From contig CAJTGE010000019.1 of assembly GCA_910575795.1 (NCBI GenBank), positions 37,306 through 101,305 of the forward strand: a stretch of 64,000 bases of DNA, in the 5' to 3' direction. Position 1 is the stretch's first letter. Each line of letters opens with the position of its first letter. Position numbers and translations under genes: made by a program. Below are positions 1 to 8,756 of this stretch, in pieces. A model generated the notes under the pieces. The model made no database searches and was not told where the DNA came from. It saw only the letters and a list, made by a program, of their open reading frames with translations. The DNA is from Clostridiaceae bacterium (lineage in GTDB: Bacteria; Bacillota; Clostridia; Lachnospirales; Lachnospiraceae).

Positions 1-47
1 CAATATTACCGCGGTTGCGATCCGGGTTTTCTGAAGCGGAGGAGATA

Positions 48-815
48 ATGGAATACTTTATTTTAAGCCGGACAGGGGGCCGGGAGCGGAATGAGGATTC
101 GGCCGGGGCGGTAAAAGGAGAAAACGGATTCTGCTGTGTGGTGGCGGACGGCCTGGGAGGTCATGATCGGGGAGAGGAAGCCTCCGCACTGGCAAAGGAT
201 ACCTGCCTGGAGTTGTTTTCAGGAAAGGCGCAGAAAGGGGATTTTGACTTGCAGGAATTCCTGGAGCAGTGCTTTCTGGAAGGCCAGAGACGCCTGCTTT
301 CCAGGCAAAAGGAGGAGAAGAGCGGGATGAAAACCACCCTGACAGTGCTTGCGGCATGGGACGGGAAGCTCCAGTGGGGGCATGTGGGAGATTCAAGGCT
401 CTACTGGTTCCGGAATGGAAAAACAGCGGGCCGGACGCTGGATCACAGCGTTCCCCAGATGCTTGTAGCCTCCGGGGAGATCCGGGAAAAGGACATCCGC
501 GGCCACGAAGACCGAAGCCGCCTGCTGCGCGTGATGGGGGCCGAATGGAGCAGGCCCCAGTTTGAACTGTCGCTCCCCGTCCCCACAGAGGATGGGCTGG
601 CGTTTCTGTTATGTTCCGACGGATTTTGGGAGCTGATAGAGGAAAAAGAGATGGAAAAAGCCCTGAGACGGGCAGAAACCACACAGGAATGGCTGGAGGC
701 AATGGAGCGGGAAATTGTAAAGAACGGATATGGCCCTGATATGGACAATTACACCGCCGTCGGCGTCTGGCTCGGGAGGCCTTTGAAAAGACAACGGCTG
801 TGGGGCCTGTTTTAG
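48..815 (+). CDS. PP2C-family Ser/Thr protein phosphatase
   Basis: Removes phosphate from Ser/Thr in the cytoplasm; the likely counterpart of the two kinases that follow. PP2C metal-binding motifs are visible in order: NEDSAG near the N-terminus, VVADGLGGH, GDSRLYW, LLCSDGFWE and DMDNYTAV near the C-terminus. The length of 255 aa is normal for a stand-alone PP2C domain, with no membrane segment. The frame is open from a TTG at 15, but the ATG at 48 sits just after GCGGAGGAGAT and gives the normal N-terminus. The kinase gene starts 62 bp downstream, so co-transcription is likely. The promoter lies outside the window. Confidence 0.9.
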   Translation: MEYFILSRTGGRERNEDSAGAVKGENGFCCVVADGLGGHDRGEEASALAKDTCLELFSGKAQKGDFDLQEFLEQCFLEGQRRLLSRQKEEKSGMKTTLTVLAAWDGKLQWGHVGDSRLYWFRNGKTAGRTLDHSVPQMLVASGEIREKDIRGHEDRSRLLRVMGAEWSRPQFELSLPVPTEDGLAFLLCSDGFWELIEEKEMEKALRRAETTQEWLEAMEREIVKNGYGPDMDNYTAVGVWLGRPLKRQRLWGLF

Positions 816-877
816 CAGATGGATGAAACGGTATGGGATTTCTGCCGGTTAAGGTAATATGGAGGGGGAGGCAAGAG

Positions 878-2866
878 ATGAAAATACGCTGTATGAATTG
901 TATGGAGGAATATGAGGATGCGGACGCGCCGTGTCCCAAATGCGGATATGTAAAAGGAACGCCGCCCAATGAGATTTACCACTTGTTTCCCGAAGAGGAA
1001 CTGGCGGATCGGTATATCATCGGCACCGTGATCGCGTACGGCGGCTTCGGTATCCTGTACCGGGCATGGGATAACAAGCTGCAGATCATGGTTGCCATAA
1101 AGGAATATTTTCCGTCCAGCTATGTAAACCGCAATCCCGGGGAACGGGAAATTTTTATCTATACCAGCAAGAAACGCGGAGAATTCCAGGAAGGCCTTGA
1201 GGGCTTTTTAAGCGAGGCCAGGAATACGGCCAAGTTCAGCAGCCATCCGAATATTGTCAATGTATACGACTATTTTAAAGAAAACGGCACGGCCTATATG
1301 GTCATGGAATATATGGACGGGAAGACCTTAAAGGAGTATACAAAGGAACAGGGGGGCCGCCTTCCCTGGGAAGAGGCGGTGCGGATTTTGACGGGCATCT
1401 GCGATGATCTCCAGGTGGTGCATGAGGCCGGGATTCTGCACCGGGACATCAGCCCGGACAATATCATGCTTTGCACCGACGGCAGTATCAAGCTTTTCGA
1501 CTTTGGGGCGGCGCGCTTTTCAGACATAGAACGGGAAATGACGAGGACGATCGTCCTCAAAATCGGCTTTGCGCCGCCGGAGCAATACCAAGCCAAAAGC
1601 CGGCAGGGCCCCTGGACCGATGTATACGCGCTGGGGGCGACCCTTTACCGGACGATCACCGGGATACTGCCGGATGAGTCGATGAACCGCCGGGAGGCAA
1701 TGGAAAGTGAAGGGGCAGATACCCTGGCAAATGCCAAAGCCTCTGTGCCGGAGCTGCCGGACTATCTGGACATCGCAATCGAAAAGGCCATGGCAATCGA
1801 ACCGGAGCTGCGCTTTAAGACGGTTTTACAGTTTAGGGACGCGCTTCTCGATAAAAAAAGCGTACTGCCGCCCGGGGAGGAGAGAAAGCTTCGCAAACGC
1901 AGGCAGAAGCAGGGGCTGGCGGCGACGGCCGCCCTGCTGCTGGCCGGGGTGTGCGGATGTGTGTATGTCTACCAGAGCCGACAGAAAGCAAGCACGCTTC
2001 AGGGGGCAAGAGTCACGATCTGGGCGCCGGTTCCGGACGGGACGGAGATAAAAGAAAAGCAGGATATGCTGGAGGCTATGGCAGAGGAATTTTGCGCAGA
2101 TTATCCGGGAGTTGCGCTTTCCGTCTCCTGCATTCCGGAAGCGGAATACCAGGAGGCGCTGGAGGAAGCGTCTGCTTCCGGAACGTTTCCATCCCTGTAT
2201 GAATGTCCCCGGGGAGGCGGCTTTGAGGAGCGCAGAGAAGAACTTGGCGGGGTTCTTGACCTGCTCGGGCAGGAAGGCTCCTATTTTTTGAGCCGCGGGT
2301 ATCTGGGAGAGGAGATCCGGGCGCTTCCTCTGGGGATGAGGCTTCCTGTGGTCTATGTCAATACGCTGTTAGAAGATGAGGGAAAAGAACCGGGGCCTGA
2401 AAACGATGAAGCCGCTTTTTTGGCCGGAGAGAGCCTGATATTGGTTTCCGATACCGGAACATATGAGGCGGTTCAGGAGCATCTGCCGGGCATTTACGCG
2501 GTGAGGGAGCTGGAGGGCGAGGCATTTAAGGCGGTTCCGGATCCGCTCTGGTCCGTGGACTCCGGGGCGGATGAGCTGGATAAGAATGCGGCCAGGCGCG
2601 TGTTATATTATTTCCTCGGCGAAACAGCGCAGGATATCATGCATGTGCAGAACGAATGCAGCCTTCCGCTCAATAAAGAGGAGCTCGCAGCGTATCTGGA
2701 AATCAATCAGGAGCTGTTCTTTTTGGGAGAAGCGCTGACACCGGAAACGGCCCTGGAGCTGCGGGGAGAGGAAGCCTGCCGGGAGACGCTTAAGGAAGCC
2801 TACCAGGAGCTTAAAGAGAATGAGAAAGCGCTGGAGGCATTAAAAACGGATGAGACAGGGAGATAA
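878..2866 (+). CDS. Membrane Ser/Thr kinase fused to an extracellular solute-binding-like domain
   Basis: Architecture of the 662 aa protein: a zinc ribbon at residues 5-23 (CMNC...CPKC); a Hanks-type kinase domain at about 46-330 with glycine loop GGFG, lysine in VAIKEYF, HRDISPDN near 188 and DFG near 208; one membrane segment at about 346-366; then about 290 extracellular residues. That outer part (TIWAPV, then a YPGVALSVSCIPEAEYQEAL stretch) resembles the N-terminal lobe of family 1 ABC sugar-binding proteins and is not PASTA. This suggests a kinase whose sensor is a substrate-binding-like fold; the sensing role is inferred. The ATG at 878 follows GGAGGGGGAGG; the upstream in-frame start at 833 has no such site. 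The next kinase begins 5 bp after the stop. Confidence 0.85.
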   Translation: MKIRCMNCMEEYEDADAPCPKCGYVKGTPPNEIYHLFPEEELADRYIIGTVIAYGGFGILYRAWDNKLQIMVAIKEYFPSSYVNRNPGEREIFIYTSKKRGEFQEGLEGFLSEARNTAKFSSHPNIVNVYDYFKENGTAYMVMEYMDGKTLKEYTKEQGGRLPWEEAVRILTGICDDLQVVHEAGILHRDISPDNIMLCTDGSIKLFDFGAARFSDIEREMTRTIVLKIGFAPPEQYQAKSRQGPWTDVYALGATLYRTITGILPDESMNRREAMESEGADTLANAKASVPELPDYLDIAIEKAMAIEPELRFKTVLQFRDALLDKKSVLPPGEERKLRKRRQKQGLAATAALLLAGVCGCVYVYQSRQKASTLQGARVTIWAPVPDGTEIKEKQDMLEAMAEEFCADYPGVALSVSCIPEAEYQEALEEASASGTFPSLYECPRGGGFEERREELGGVLDLLGQEGSYFLSRGYLGEEIRALPLGMRLPVVYVNTLLEDEGKEPGPENDEAAFLAGESLILVSDTGTYEAVQEHLPGIYAVRELEGEAFKAVPDPLWSVDSGADELDKNAARRVLYYFLGETAQDIMHVQNECSLPLNKEELAAYLEINQELFFLGEALTPETALELRGEEACRETLKEAYQELKENEKALEALKTDETGR

Positions 2867-2871
2867 GCGCA

Positions 2872-5052
2872 ATGGCTAAATTATGTATGGGCTGCATGGC
2901 GGAGCTAGAGGAGGAGCAGAAGGTATGCCCCTGCTGCGGCTATGAGGAAGGGACGCCGCCGCTGGAGGCTTACCATATCGCGCCGGAGACAGTGCTTGGC
3001 GGGCGCTATGTGATTGGGCGGGTGATCGGCTTCGGCGGTTTTGGCGTGACGTATCTGGCATATGATAAAACGCTGGAAAAGCGGATTGCCATCAAGGAAT
3101 ATCTGCCAGGAGAATTTTCTACCAGAATGCCTAACCAGTTAAAGGTTACGGTGTATTCCGGGGATAAGGAAGAACAGTACCGGACAGGAAGGGAAAAATT
3201 TATAGACGAGGCGGTGCGTCTGGCAAAATTTCAGAGCGTGCCGGAGGTGGTCAGCGTCTACGACTGCTTTGAGGAGAATGAGACGGCCTATATTGTGATG
3301 GAATATCTGGAAGGCGAGACGCTCAAGACACGCCTGGAGCGCGAGGGGCGCATGAGAGTGGAGCAGGCGCTGCCCATCCTCTTTTCCGTGCTCCACGCGC
3401 TGGAGGAAGTCCATACCGAAGGGATCCTGCACCGCGATATCGCGCCGGACAATATTTTTATCACCAAAGAGGGACAGGTAAAGCTCCTGGACTTCGGCGC
3501 GGCGCGGTTTGCGACTACCACGCACAGCCGGAGCCTGACCGTGCTGATTAAACCGGGCTATGCGCCGGAAGAACAGTACCGGAGCCGCGGCGATCAGGGA
3601 ACCTGGACCGACGTCTATGCCGCTGCGGCGACCTTTTACCGGATGATCACCGGTATCGTGCCCGAGGACGCGCTGGAGCGGTCGGCAAAGGACACCGTAA
3701 AGGATCCGTCAAAGCTGGGAGTGGAGATCGGGCCTAATACGGAAGCGGCGCTGATGAATGCGCTGAATATCAAGATCGAAGGGCGTACGCAGACGGCAAA
3801 GCAGTTTGAAGACGAGCTGATGTCGAATGTCGTGGTCCGGGTGGTTCCGAAAAAGGCGCGCACAACACTGTGGACGCGTGAAGTGAAAATCGGCGTTGCG
3901 GCCGCCTGCGGGGGTATCGCCGCCTTTCTGCTTCTTATGTTTACAGGGGTAATCCGGTTTGATATGGCCCGCTGGGGAGGAAATTCGGTTCCGGACGGTA
4001 AAACCAGGGTTCCCAATGTGGTCAATGAAGAGATGGACACCGCGGTTGAGAGAGGAGAGGAGGCCGGCCTGCTTGTGCAGGTCTATGACAAGCAGTACAG
4101 CGCGGTCATCCCCAGGGACCGGGTGCTGTCGCAGAGCATCAAAGGCGGCTCGCTGGCGGATCTGGACGAGACGCTGGGGATTGTGATCAGCGCCGGTATC
4201 GAAAAAACGCGGGTTCCGGGCGTGCTTGGCATGGAAGAAAAAGAAGGCGTGCAGGCGCTGAAAGACGCGGGCCTGGTAGTGTCGTCTGAGGAAAAAGAAT
4301 ACCGGGCGGCTCCGGGAACGATCGGCTGGCAGAGCCTGGATGCACAGCTTGAAACCGACACGGGGACAGAGATTGGAATCATCGTTTCCAAAGGGATCCC
4401 GGGGGGCGATTCATCCATAACAGAGACGGTTGATGATCTGATAGGGATGGATTTTTCTGAAGCGTCGGATCAGATGATTGAAAAGTATCTGTATCTGGTC
4501 AATACAGGCAGCGCATATGACGACGAGATCCCGGCGGGAAGCATCATCAGCCAGGAACCGCAAAAGGGGGCAAGGGTAAAGCAGAATTCCAATATCGCGG
4601 TGACGGTCAGCTTGGGGCGGGAACTCATGACTGTCCCGGACGTTCAGTTTAAGAGCCGGGAGGAGGCGGAAGCCATGCTTGCAGAGGCCGGCCTGACAGC
4701 CCGGATCCGCCAGGAGGAAAGCGCCTCTGTGGCGGCCGGCAACGTTATACGCCAGGATACGGAGGCCGGAGAGCAGGCGGAGAAAGGGACTGTGATTACA
4801 ATTTATATCAGTACAGGTGCCCCGGCCCGCCGACAGGCGAATCCCAATACCAGGCGGGATGATAACCGGGCAGGAGGCGCGCCTGCCGCGCCGCCGCAGA
4901 CACAGAAACAGGAACCTGCCGCGCCACAGCAGCCTGCCGCCCCGCCGCCGCAGGCCCAGCCGGAACCTCCTGCCGCGCCGCGGGAAGCGCCCCCGTCTAA
5001 TGACATTGCGCCTGAGGATCTGAATGGCAGGCTGGGGAATCTTGGAATATAG
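2872..5052 (+). CDS. PASTA-domain Ser/Thr protein kinase (PrkC/StkP-like)
   Basis: The 726 aa protein has an N-terminal zinc ribbon (CMGC...CPCC), like its upstream neighbour, then a kinase domain at about 45-320 (GFGGFGVTY, IAIKEY, HRDIAPDN near 187, DFG near 207). A membrane segment lies near 342-362. About four extracellular PASTA-like repeats follow (for example VPNVVN, VPGVLGM, VPDVQF), and then a Pro/Ala/Gln-rich tail. PASTA kinases bind peptidoglycan fragments or lipid II and regulate wall synthesis and division. The kinase core is complete, so activity is expected. The paralogous N-terminal halves of the two neighbouring kinases suggest a tandem duplication followed by exchange of the sensor domain. 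Confidence 0.92.
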   Translation: MAKLCMGCMAELEEEQKVCPCCGYEEGTPPLEAYHIAPETVLGGRYVIGRVIGFGGFGVTYLAYDKTLEKRIAIKEYLPGEFSTRMPNQLKVTVYSGDKEEQYRTGREKFIDEAVRLAKFQSVPEVVSVYDCFEENETAYIVMEYLEGETLKTRLEREGRMRVEQALPILFSVLHALEEVHTEGILHRDIAPDNIFITKEGQVKLLDFGAARFATTTHSRSLTVLIKPGYAPEEQYRSRGDQGTWTDVYAAAATFYRMITGIVPEDALERSAKDTVKDPSKLGVEIGPNTEAALMNALNIKIEGRTQTAKQFEDELMSNVVVRVVPKKARTTLWTREVKIGVAAACGGIAAFLLLMFTGVIRFDMARWGGNSVPDGKTRVPNVVNEEMDTAVERGEEAGLLVQVYDKQYSAVIPRDRVLSQSIKGGSLADLDETLGIVISAGIEKTRVPGVLGMEEKEGVQALKDAGLVVSSEEKEYRAAPGTIGWQSLDAQLETDTGTEIGIIVSKGIPGGDSSITETVDDLIGMDFSEASDQMIEKYLYLVNTGSAYDDEIPAGSIISQEPQKGARVKQNSNIAVTVSLGRELMTVPDVQFKSREEAEAMLAEAGLTARIRQEESASVAAGNVIRQDTEAGEQAEKGTVITIYISTGAPARRQANPNTRRDDNRAGGAPAAPPQTQKQEPAAPQQPAAPPPQAQPEPPAAPREAPPSNDIAPEDLNGRLGNLGI

Positions 5053-5080
5053 GAAAGAACGGATCGCCAGCAATCCATAA

Positions 5081-5133
5081 ATGTACTCCCGGAATCTCAT
5101 AAAGGCAGGCGCAGAGAAACCCTGAGAGTACAT
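5081..5133 (+). promoter_or_regulatory. Inverted-repeat leader element (ATGTACTC...GAGTACAT)
   Basis: ATGTACTC at 5081-5088 pairs with GAGTACAT at 5126-5133, just ahead of the AAAGGAGGAAG ribosome site of the wall-binding gene. A near-identical pair precedes the YciI-like gene at 9437-9481. It could be a structured 5' leader or an operator. No known riboswitch consensus was recognised. Confidence 0.35.
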
Positions 5134-5156
5134 CAAAGTTAAAGGAGGAAGAAAAG

Positions 5157-5885
5157 ATGAGGAGACAGAAGAGGAAGATGGCAGTAATTGCAGCAGCAGC
5201 TATGCTCAGCGCGGCGCTGCCGCTGACGGCGTTGGCAGACTGGAAACAGGAGAACGGACGCTGGTGGTATCAGTACGGAAACGGCGCGTATGCGCAGAGA
5301 GGAATACGCGAGATTGACGGGCAGAAATATCTGTTCGATACAGAGGGGTATATGCTTACAGGCTGGCAGAGATTTAATGAGAGGTGGTATTATCTGGCGG
5401 AGGACGGGCATATGGTGTTTGGCTGGCAGCAGCTTGATGGGAAATGGTACTACCTGACCGAGAGAGGGATGGAGACCGGCTGGCAGGAGATTGGCGGAAA
5501 ACGCTATTATCTGGATGCAGACGGAAGCCTGCGGATTGGCGGCTTTGAGGTGGATGGATGCTGGTATAAGACCGACGCAAGCGGCGCGGCAGTGGTGAGC
5601 AATGCAAAAATTTCCGATGATACAGATACAGCAAAGCTGTGGTCCGGGGAGGATGGTTCTCTGTTCCGGTACAATGACCAGGAGAAGGCTTGGGAGTATC
5701 TGCCGGGAAAAGAGGAGAGCGCGAATCTGATGATGGAGAAACTGTTTCAGGATCTGAGCGCAAATGGGAATATCGAGGCGTTTGAGACGGCGGCGCGGGA
5801 GAACCTCAAAGGTTTGATTTCGGATGAGGATATTGAGGTGTATATCGCGGAGCAGGAGAGAATTTATATGTTTGATGTGGATTGA
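5157..5885 (+). CDS. Secreted cell-wall-binding repeat protein
   Basis: The 242 aa protein has a classic signal peptide: RRQKRK, then a hydrophobic run with an Ala-rich end and likely cleavage after ALA near residue 27. About five choline-binding-type repeats of roughly 20 residues follow (GRWWYQYGNG, GWQRFNERWYYLAEDG, GWQQLDGKWYYL, GWQEIGGKRYYLDADG, CWYKTDASG). The C-terminal 100 residues are acidic and unassigned. Such repeats anchor proteins non-covalently to wall polymers. It lies just after the PASTA kinase and may share its envelope context, although a 104 bp gap with its own inverted repeat separates them. No catalytic domain was seen. Confidence 0.85.
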   Translation: MRRQKRKMAVIAAAAMLSAALPLTALADWKQENGRWWYQYGNGAYAQRGIREIDGQKYLFDTEGYMLTGWQRFNERWYYLAEDGHMVFGWQQLDGKWYYLTERGMETGWQEIGGKRYYLDADGSLRIGGFEVDGCWYKTDASGAAVVSNAKISDDTDTAKLWSGEDGSLFRYNDQEKAWEYLPGKEESANLMMEKLFQDLSANGNIEAFETAARENLKGLISDEDIEVYIAEQERIYMFDVD

Positions 5886-6478
5886 TATGAGCCGTGGGAT
5901 GCAGATGGGGGAAAACGGGGCCGCCGGCGGTTTATTGTTGGCTGACAATACATAGTTGGGCAGTCGGAAGAGCGTTCCGGGATTCTTTGTGCTGCCCCTC
6001 GTTACTCCAATGCGCGGGTTAAGGGGAGTGCATTGTATTGTGATGATTTAGGAAAAGCTTTAATATAATCAAAACTTATAAGAACGAAAACGTATACAGA
6101 GCCAGCAGGTATGAGTCCGATACCTGCTGGCTCTGGCTGTTTAAAAATTATTGCGATAATTTGCGGGTTCCCATGTGCAACAGTTCAGGTAGCCTCTGAA
6201 CTGTTACTCCTGTGTATCAGTAAAAATATTTTGGAAAAGGAGAAATAGACATATAAATTCATATATGCTAAAATTAATACATTATTTATAGATAGTTTGC
6301 AGATTCATTTTCTAAAAAACATAATCTGTGCTTCCCCAATGACATTTTATTTGACATGAATATGTTTGACTTGTAAAAAGGAAAGGCAGCTTTTAAAGCG
6401 TATCTTCCGGTTGGGCCAGGGAAGCGGCGGAATAAAAGAATGTAAAACAGTAAGGAACAAAAGAAGGGGTAAACGGGT
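5886..6478. other. Intergenic region with terminator-like hairpin, palindromic repeat and promoter
   Basis: No gene is supported here. A perfect 14 bp stem with a 7 nt loop lies at 6099-6133 (GAGCCAGCAGGTAT and its complement). It is followed by a weak T-stretch, so it may terminate the upstream gene. A copy of the dispersed AACAGTTCAG/CTGAACTGTT palindrome is at 6179-6205. A possible promoter for the lipoprotein gene is TTGACA at 6351-6356, a 17 bp spacer, and TAAAAA at 6374-6379. The second half is AT-rich. Confidence 0.5.
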
Positions 6479-8756
6479 ATGAGAGAATCAATTCACAGAC
6501 CGGTTTGTGCATTGCTGGCGGGTGTGATAGCAATGTCAGCCATTACCGGATGCCATAATGAACAAGCGGCGTCTTCAGTAAATTCAAATGAAAGCAATAT
6601 TTCGGAAAATGAAATATACAAAACAGAAATAGAAATAAATACGGCGGATTCTGTAGCAGATTGGCAAAACGAACCGCTTCAGAAAAGCTCATCTACTAGT
6701 ACAGCATTGCTTAAATTTCGGTGAATAAATTGCTTGATATCGGTGTCATCTGTGCGTCTGCGAAGCGACGGCGTAGCGGTGCCTACGTCTAGCTTCGCAG
6801 GCGTGCAGAAGGCGCTGATAGCGAGTGATTTATTCACTGGAATTTAGGCAATGCTGTACTAGTACATCGTTCACTAATTAACTGGACTTTATTATAGCCG
6901 AAAACACCTACAGATATAGTGTTTTTATAGTCCGGTTATTAAAAAAATGCTGTACTAGTTCTCCTCCTGAGACAACGCCGTCTTCTGAAACTTCATCAAC
7001 AGATGAATCAAAAGAGAGCTTTCCTAATGAATCTTCCGAACGGGAAAGGATCGTTGCAGAAGAAGCGAAAGAGGAACATAAGAATGGAATGATAGATGAA
7101 CAGAGAAACTCCCTGAATATGTTGAATTATCTGACAGTCTTAACAAAGGAAATTAATGATTCCAAAGGGAGCAGGCTGTATCTGGAGGGCGTATATAGTT
7201 TACTTCTAAATAACATCTATCCAAATGCCGTGGACATGAAAACGCAGGCCCATTTGGCGAACATGCTTGATACACTCGAACGATACCGAATGATTGCGGT
7301 GAAGCGTGAACGCTTGGAATACATCTATGAACAAAACCGCGCCCAGGCTATGAGGCAGGTAATACAAAGTCCCTTGAGTGTTTTGAATGATGTGCAGTCC
7401 GGCAACTGGCTTAAGAGCGCTGCGGCTGTCGTTTACATGGCCGTGGATTCTTATGCAAGCTATACGGCTTACACACAGAAAACCGATATGGAGTATCTGC
7501 AGGACGGTTGGGAGCTGGAGGATGAAGAGGCTGATGAATTACATACCAGCCGTATGCAGGCATTTACGTATATGCTGGAAATGGTAAGAGGCGATGATTT
7601 ATCAGGAGATTACGCGCTGAATGAACAATCAGTGGATGCTTTCGTAAAGTGGAAACATAATTCCGCCGCCCGGAGAATTGCGTTCTTTGAATCCGAGATC
7701 AATACGTACAGGGCATTTGGCCCATATTGGCTCGCATTGGCAGAGGGCTATTTTGAATCCGGGGAGTACAAAAAGTGCCTGGACGCAATCGAGGAATATG
7801 AAGCGATTTCCACGCGCATTTTCAGAAAGGATTATGAGTACGCCAAAATACTTACAATAGGCATTTCCGCCGCCAGAGAAATATATGAAACAGATGAATA
7901 TGCAGAAAAAGCAGAGAAGTATGTAAATGCGATTCTTGAGCATACGGATCATACGGACTGGGCTCTCCGTTATTTTGCCGCTGAAGTTTATCTTGACCTT
8001 TATGCGCAGACCAACCAGCCGGAGTATGAAGAAAAGGCATATAAAATCGCATTCGATAATGTCAATTATCTGGTTGACGGACAGAGGGAACGAAATGCGG
8101 CGTATCTTTCAGATGTGGTTGAAATAGAGGCGCCGAAGGGCGCCACAAAACGAGAGAAGGAAGAAATAAAACAGTATAACAAGATGTTAAAGGCCGAACG
8201 AAAAACGGCATTGCCCCCTGTTAGCGAGGTGCTGTATTTAAACTGCGAGCTGCTGTTTGCGCTGGCGGACAGGCTGGATATAGGAGAAGATGAGAAAAAG
8301 AGGATAGACAGCATTCTTCATGAAAACGGGGAGCCTCTTTTCATGGTACGTCCGCTGGATGAGAAATTTTGGTTCACAGCGGGAACAGCCTCTGTAGCGG
8401 CAGAAGATATCACGGCTGATTTTGACGGAAAGAAGTTTTCTCTTCCGGCGGTATATGTGTCTGAGCATTCCCTCCTGAAAGTGACGGTGAAGGAAGCAGA
8501 AGGGCAGACCGTCATGGATAATTGGAACATCGATGAAGTGACGAGAAAAGAGGGGGATGCGTATACGGATTTTATGGCTGTCTATACAAGTGATACGGCT
8601 AAAAAAATCAATTATGCAGACGGCATGCATATCCGGATCGAAGTTACGCCGGCAGCAGAATATCCGGATGAGACGATCGAATTTTTATATAACGTAATCG
8701 GAACAAAGAAGCTGGGCGTATTTAACGGCGTTGGATTTGAGAGGATAACAAAATGA
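6479..8756 (+). pseudogene. Large lipoprotein gene, interrupted by a tandem MITE-like insertion
   Basis: The first part (6479-6724) encodes a lipoprotein signal with lipobox SAITGC and a Ser/Asn-rich linker, then stops inside inserted DNA. The rest is open from 6954 to 8756. Removing the 259 bp between the ACTAGT copies at 6695 and 6954 rejoins both parts in one frame, giving a 672 aa lipoprotein. The body is helical with TPR-like pairs (YWLALAEGYFESGEYKKCLDAI...), followed by a C-terminal beta-rich domain; its function is unknown. An internal ATG at 7089 could give a cytosolic 555 aa fragment. The stop overlaps the start of the next, also broken, secreted-protein gene (ATGA), so the two formed one operon. 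Confidence 0.8.
6695..6959. mobile_element. Two tandem MITE-like insertions with ACTAGT direct repeats
   Basis: ACTAGT occurs at 6695, 6858 and 6954. Element A (6701-6857, 157 bp) begins ACAGCATTGCTTAAATTTC and ends with the near-complement, terminating in GCAATGCTGT. Its interior is also largely self-complementary (GTGAATAAAT...ATTTATTCAC). Element B (6864-6953, 90 bp) ends in the same AATGCTGT and contains a separate imperfect hairpin. Neither contains an ORF. The 6 bp direct repeats look like target duplications, although ACTAGT is itself a palindrome and could be part of the ends. Confidence 0.75.

Noticed and set aside
58..969. 303-codon open frame on the minus strand
   Set aside because: It is antisense to the PP2C gene, Pro/Arg/Ser-rich as expected from the complement of GC-rich coding DNA, and has no ribosome site or family motif.
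5081..5133. TPP or glycine riboswitch (CTGAGAG and GGAGAGACTCC-like pieces)
   Set aside because: Only short fragments match; the rest of each consensus is missing, and the downstream genes do not belong to thiamine or glycine pathways.
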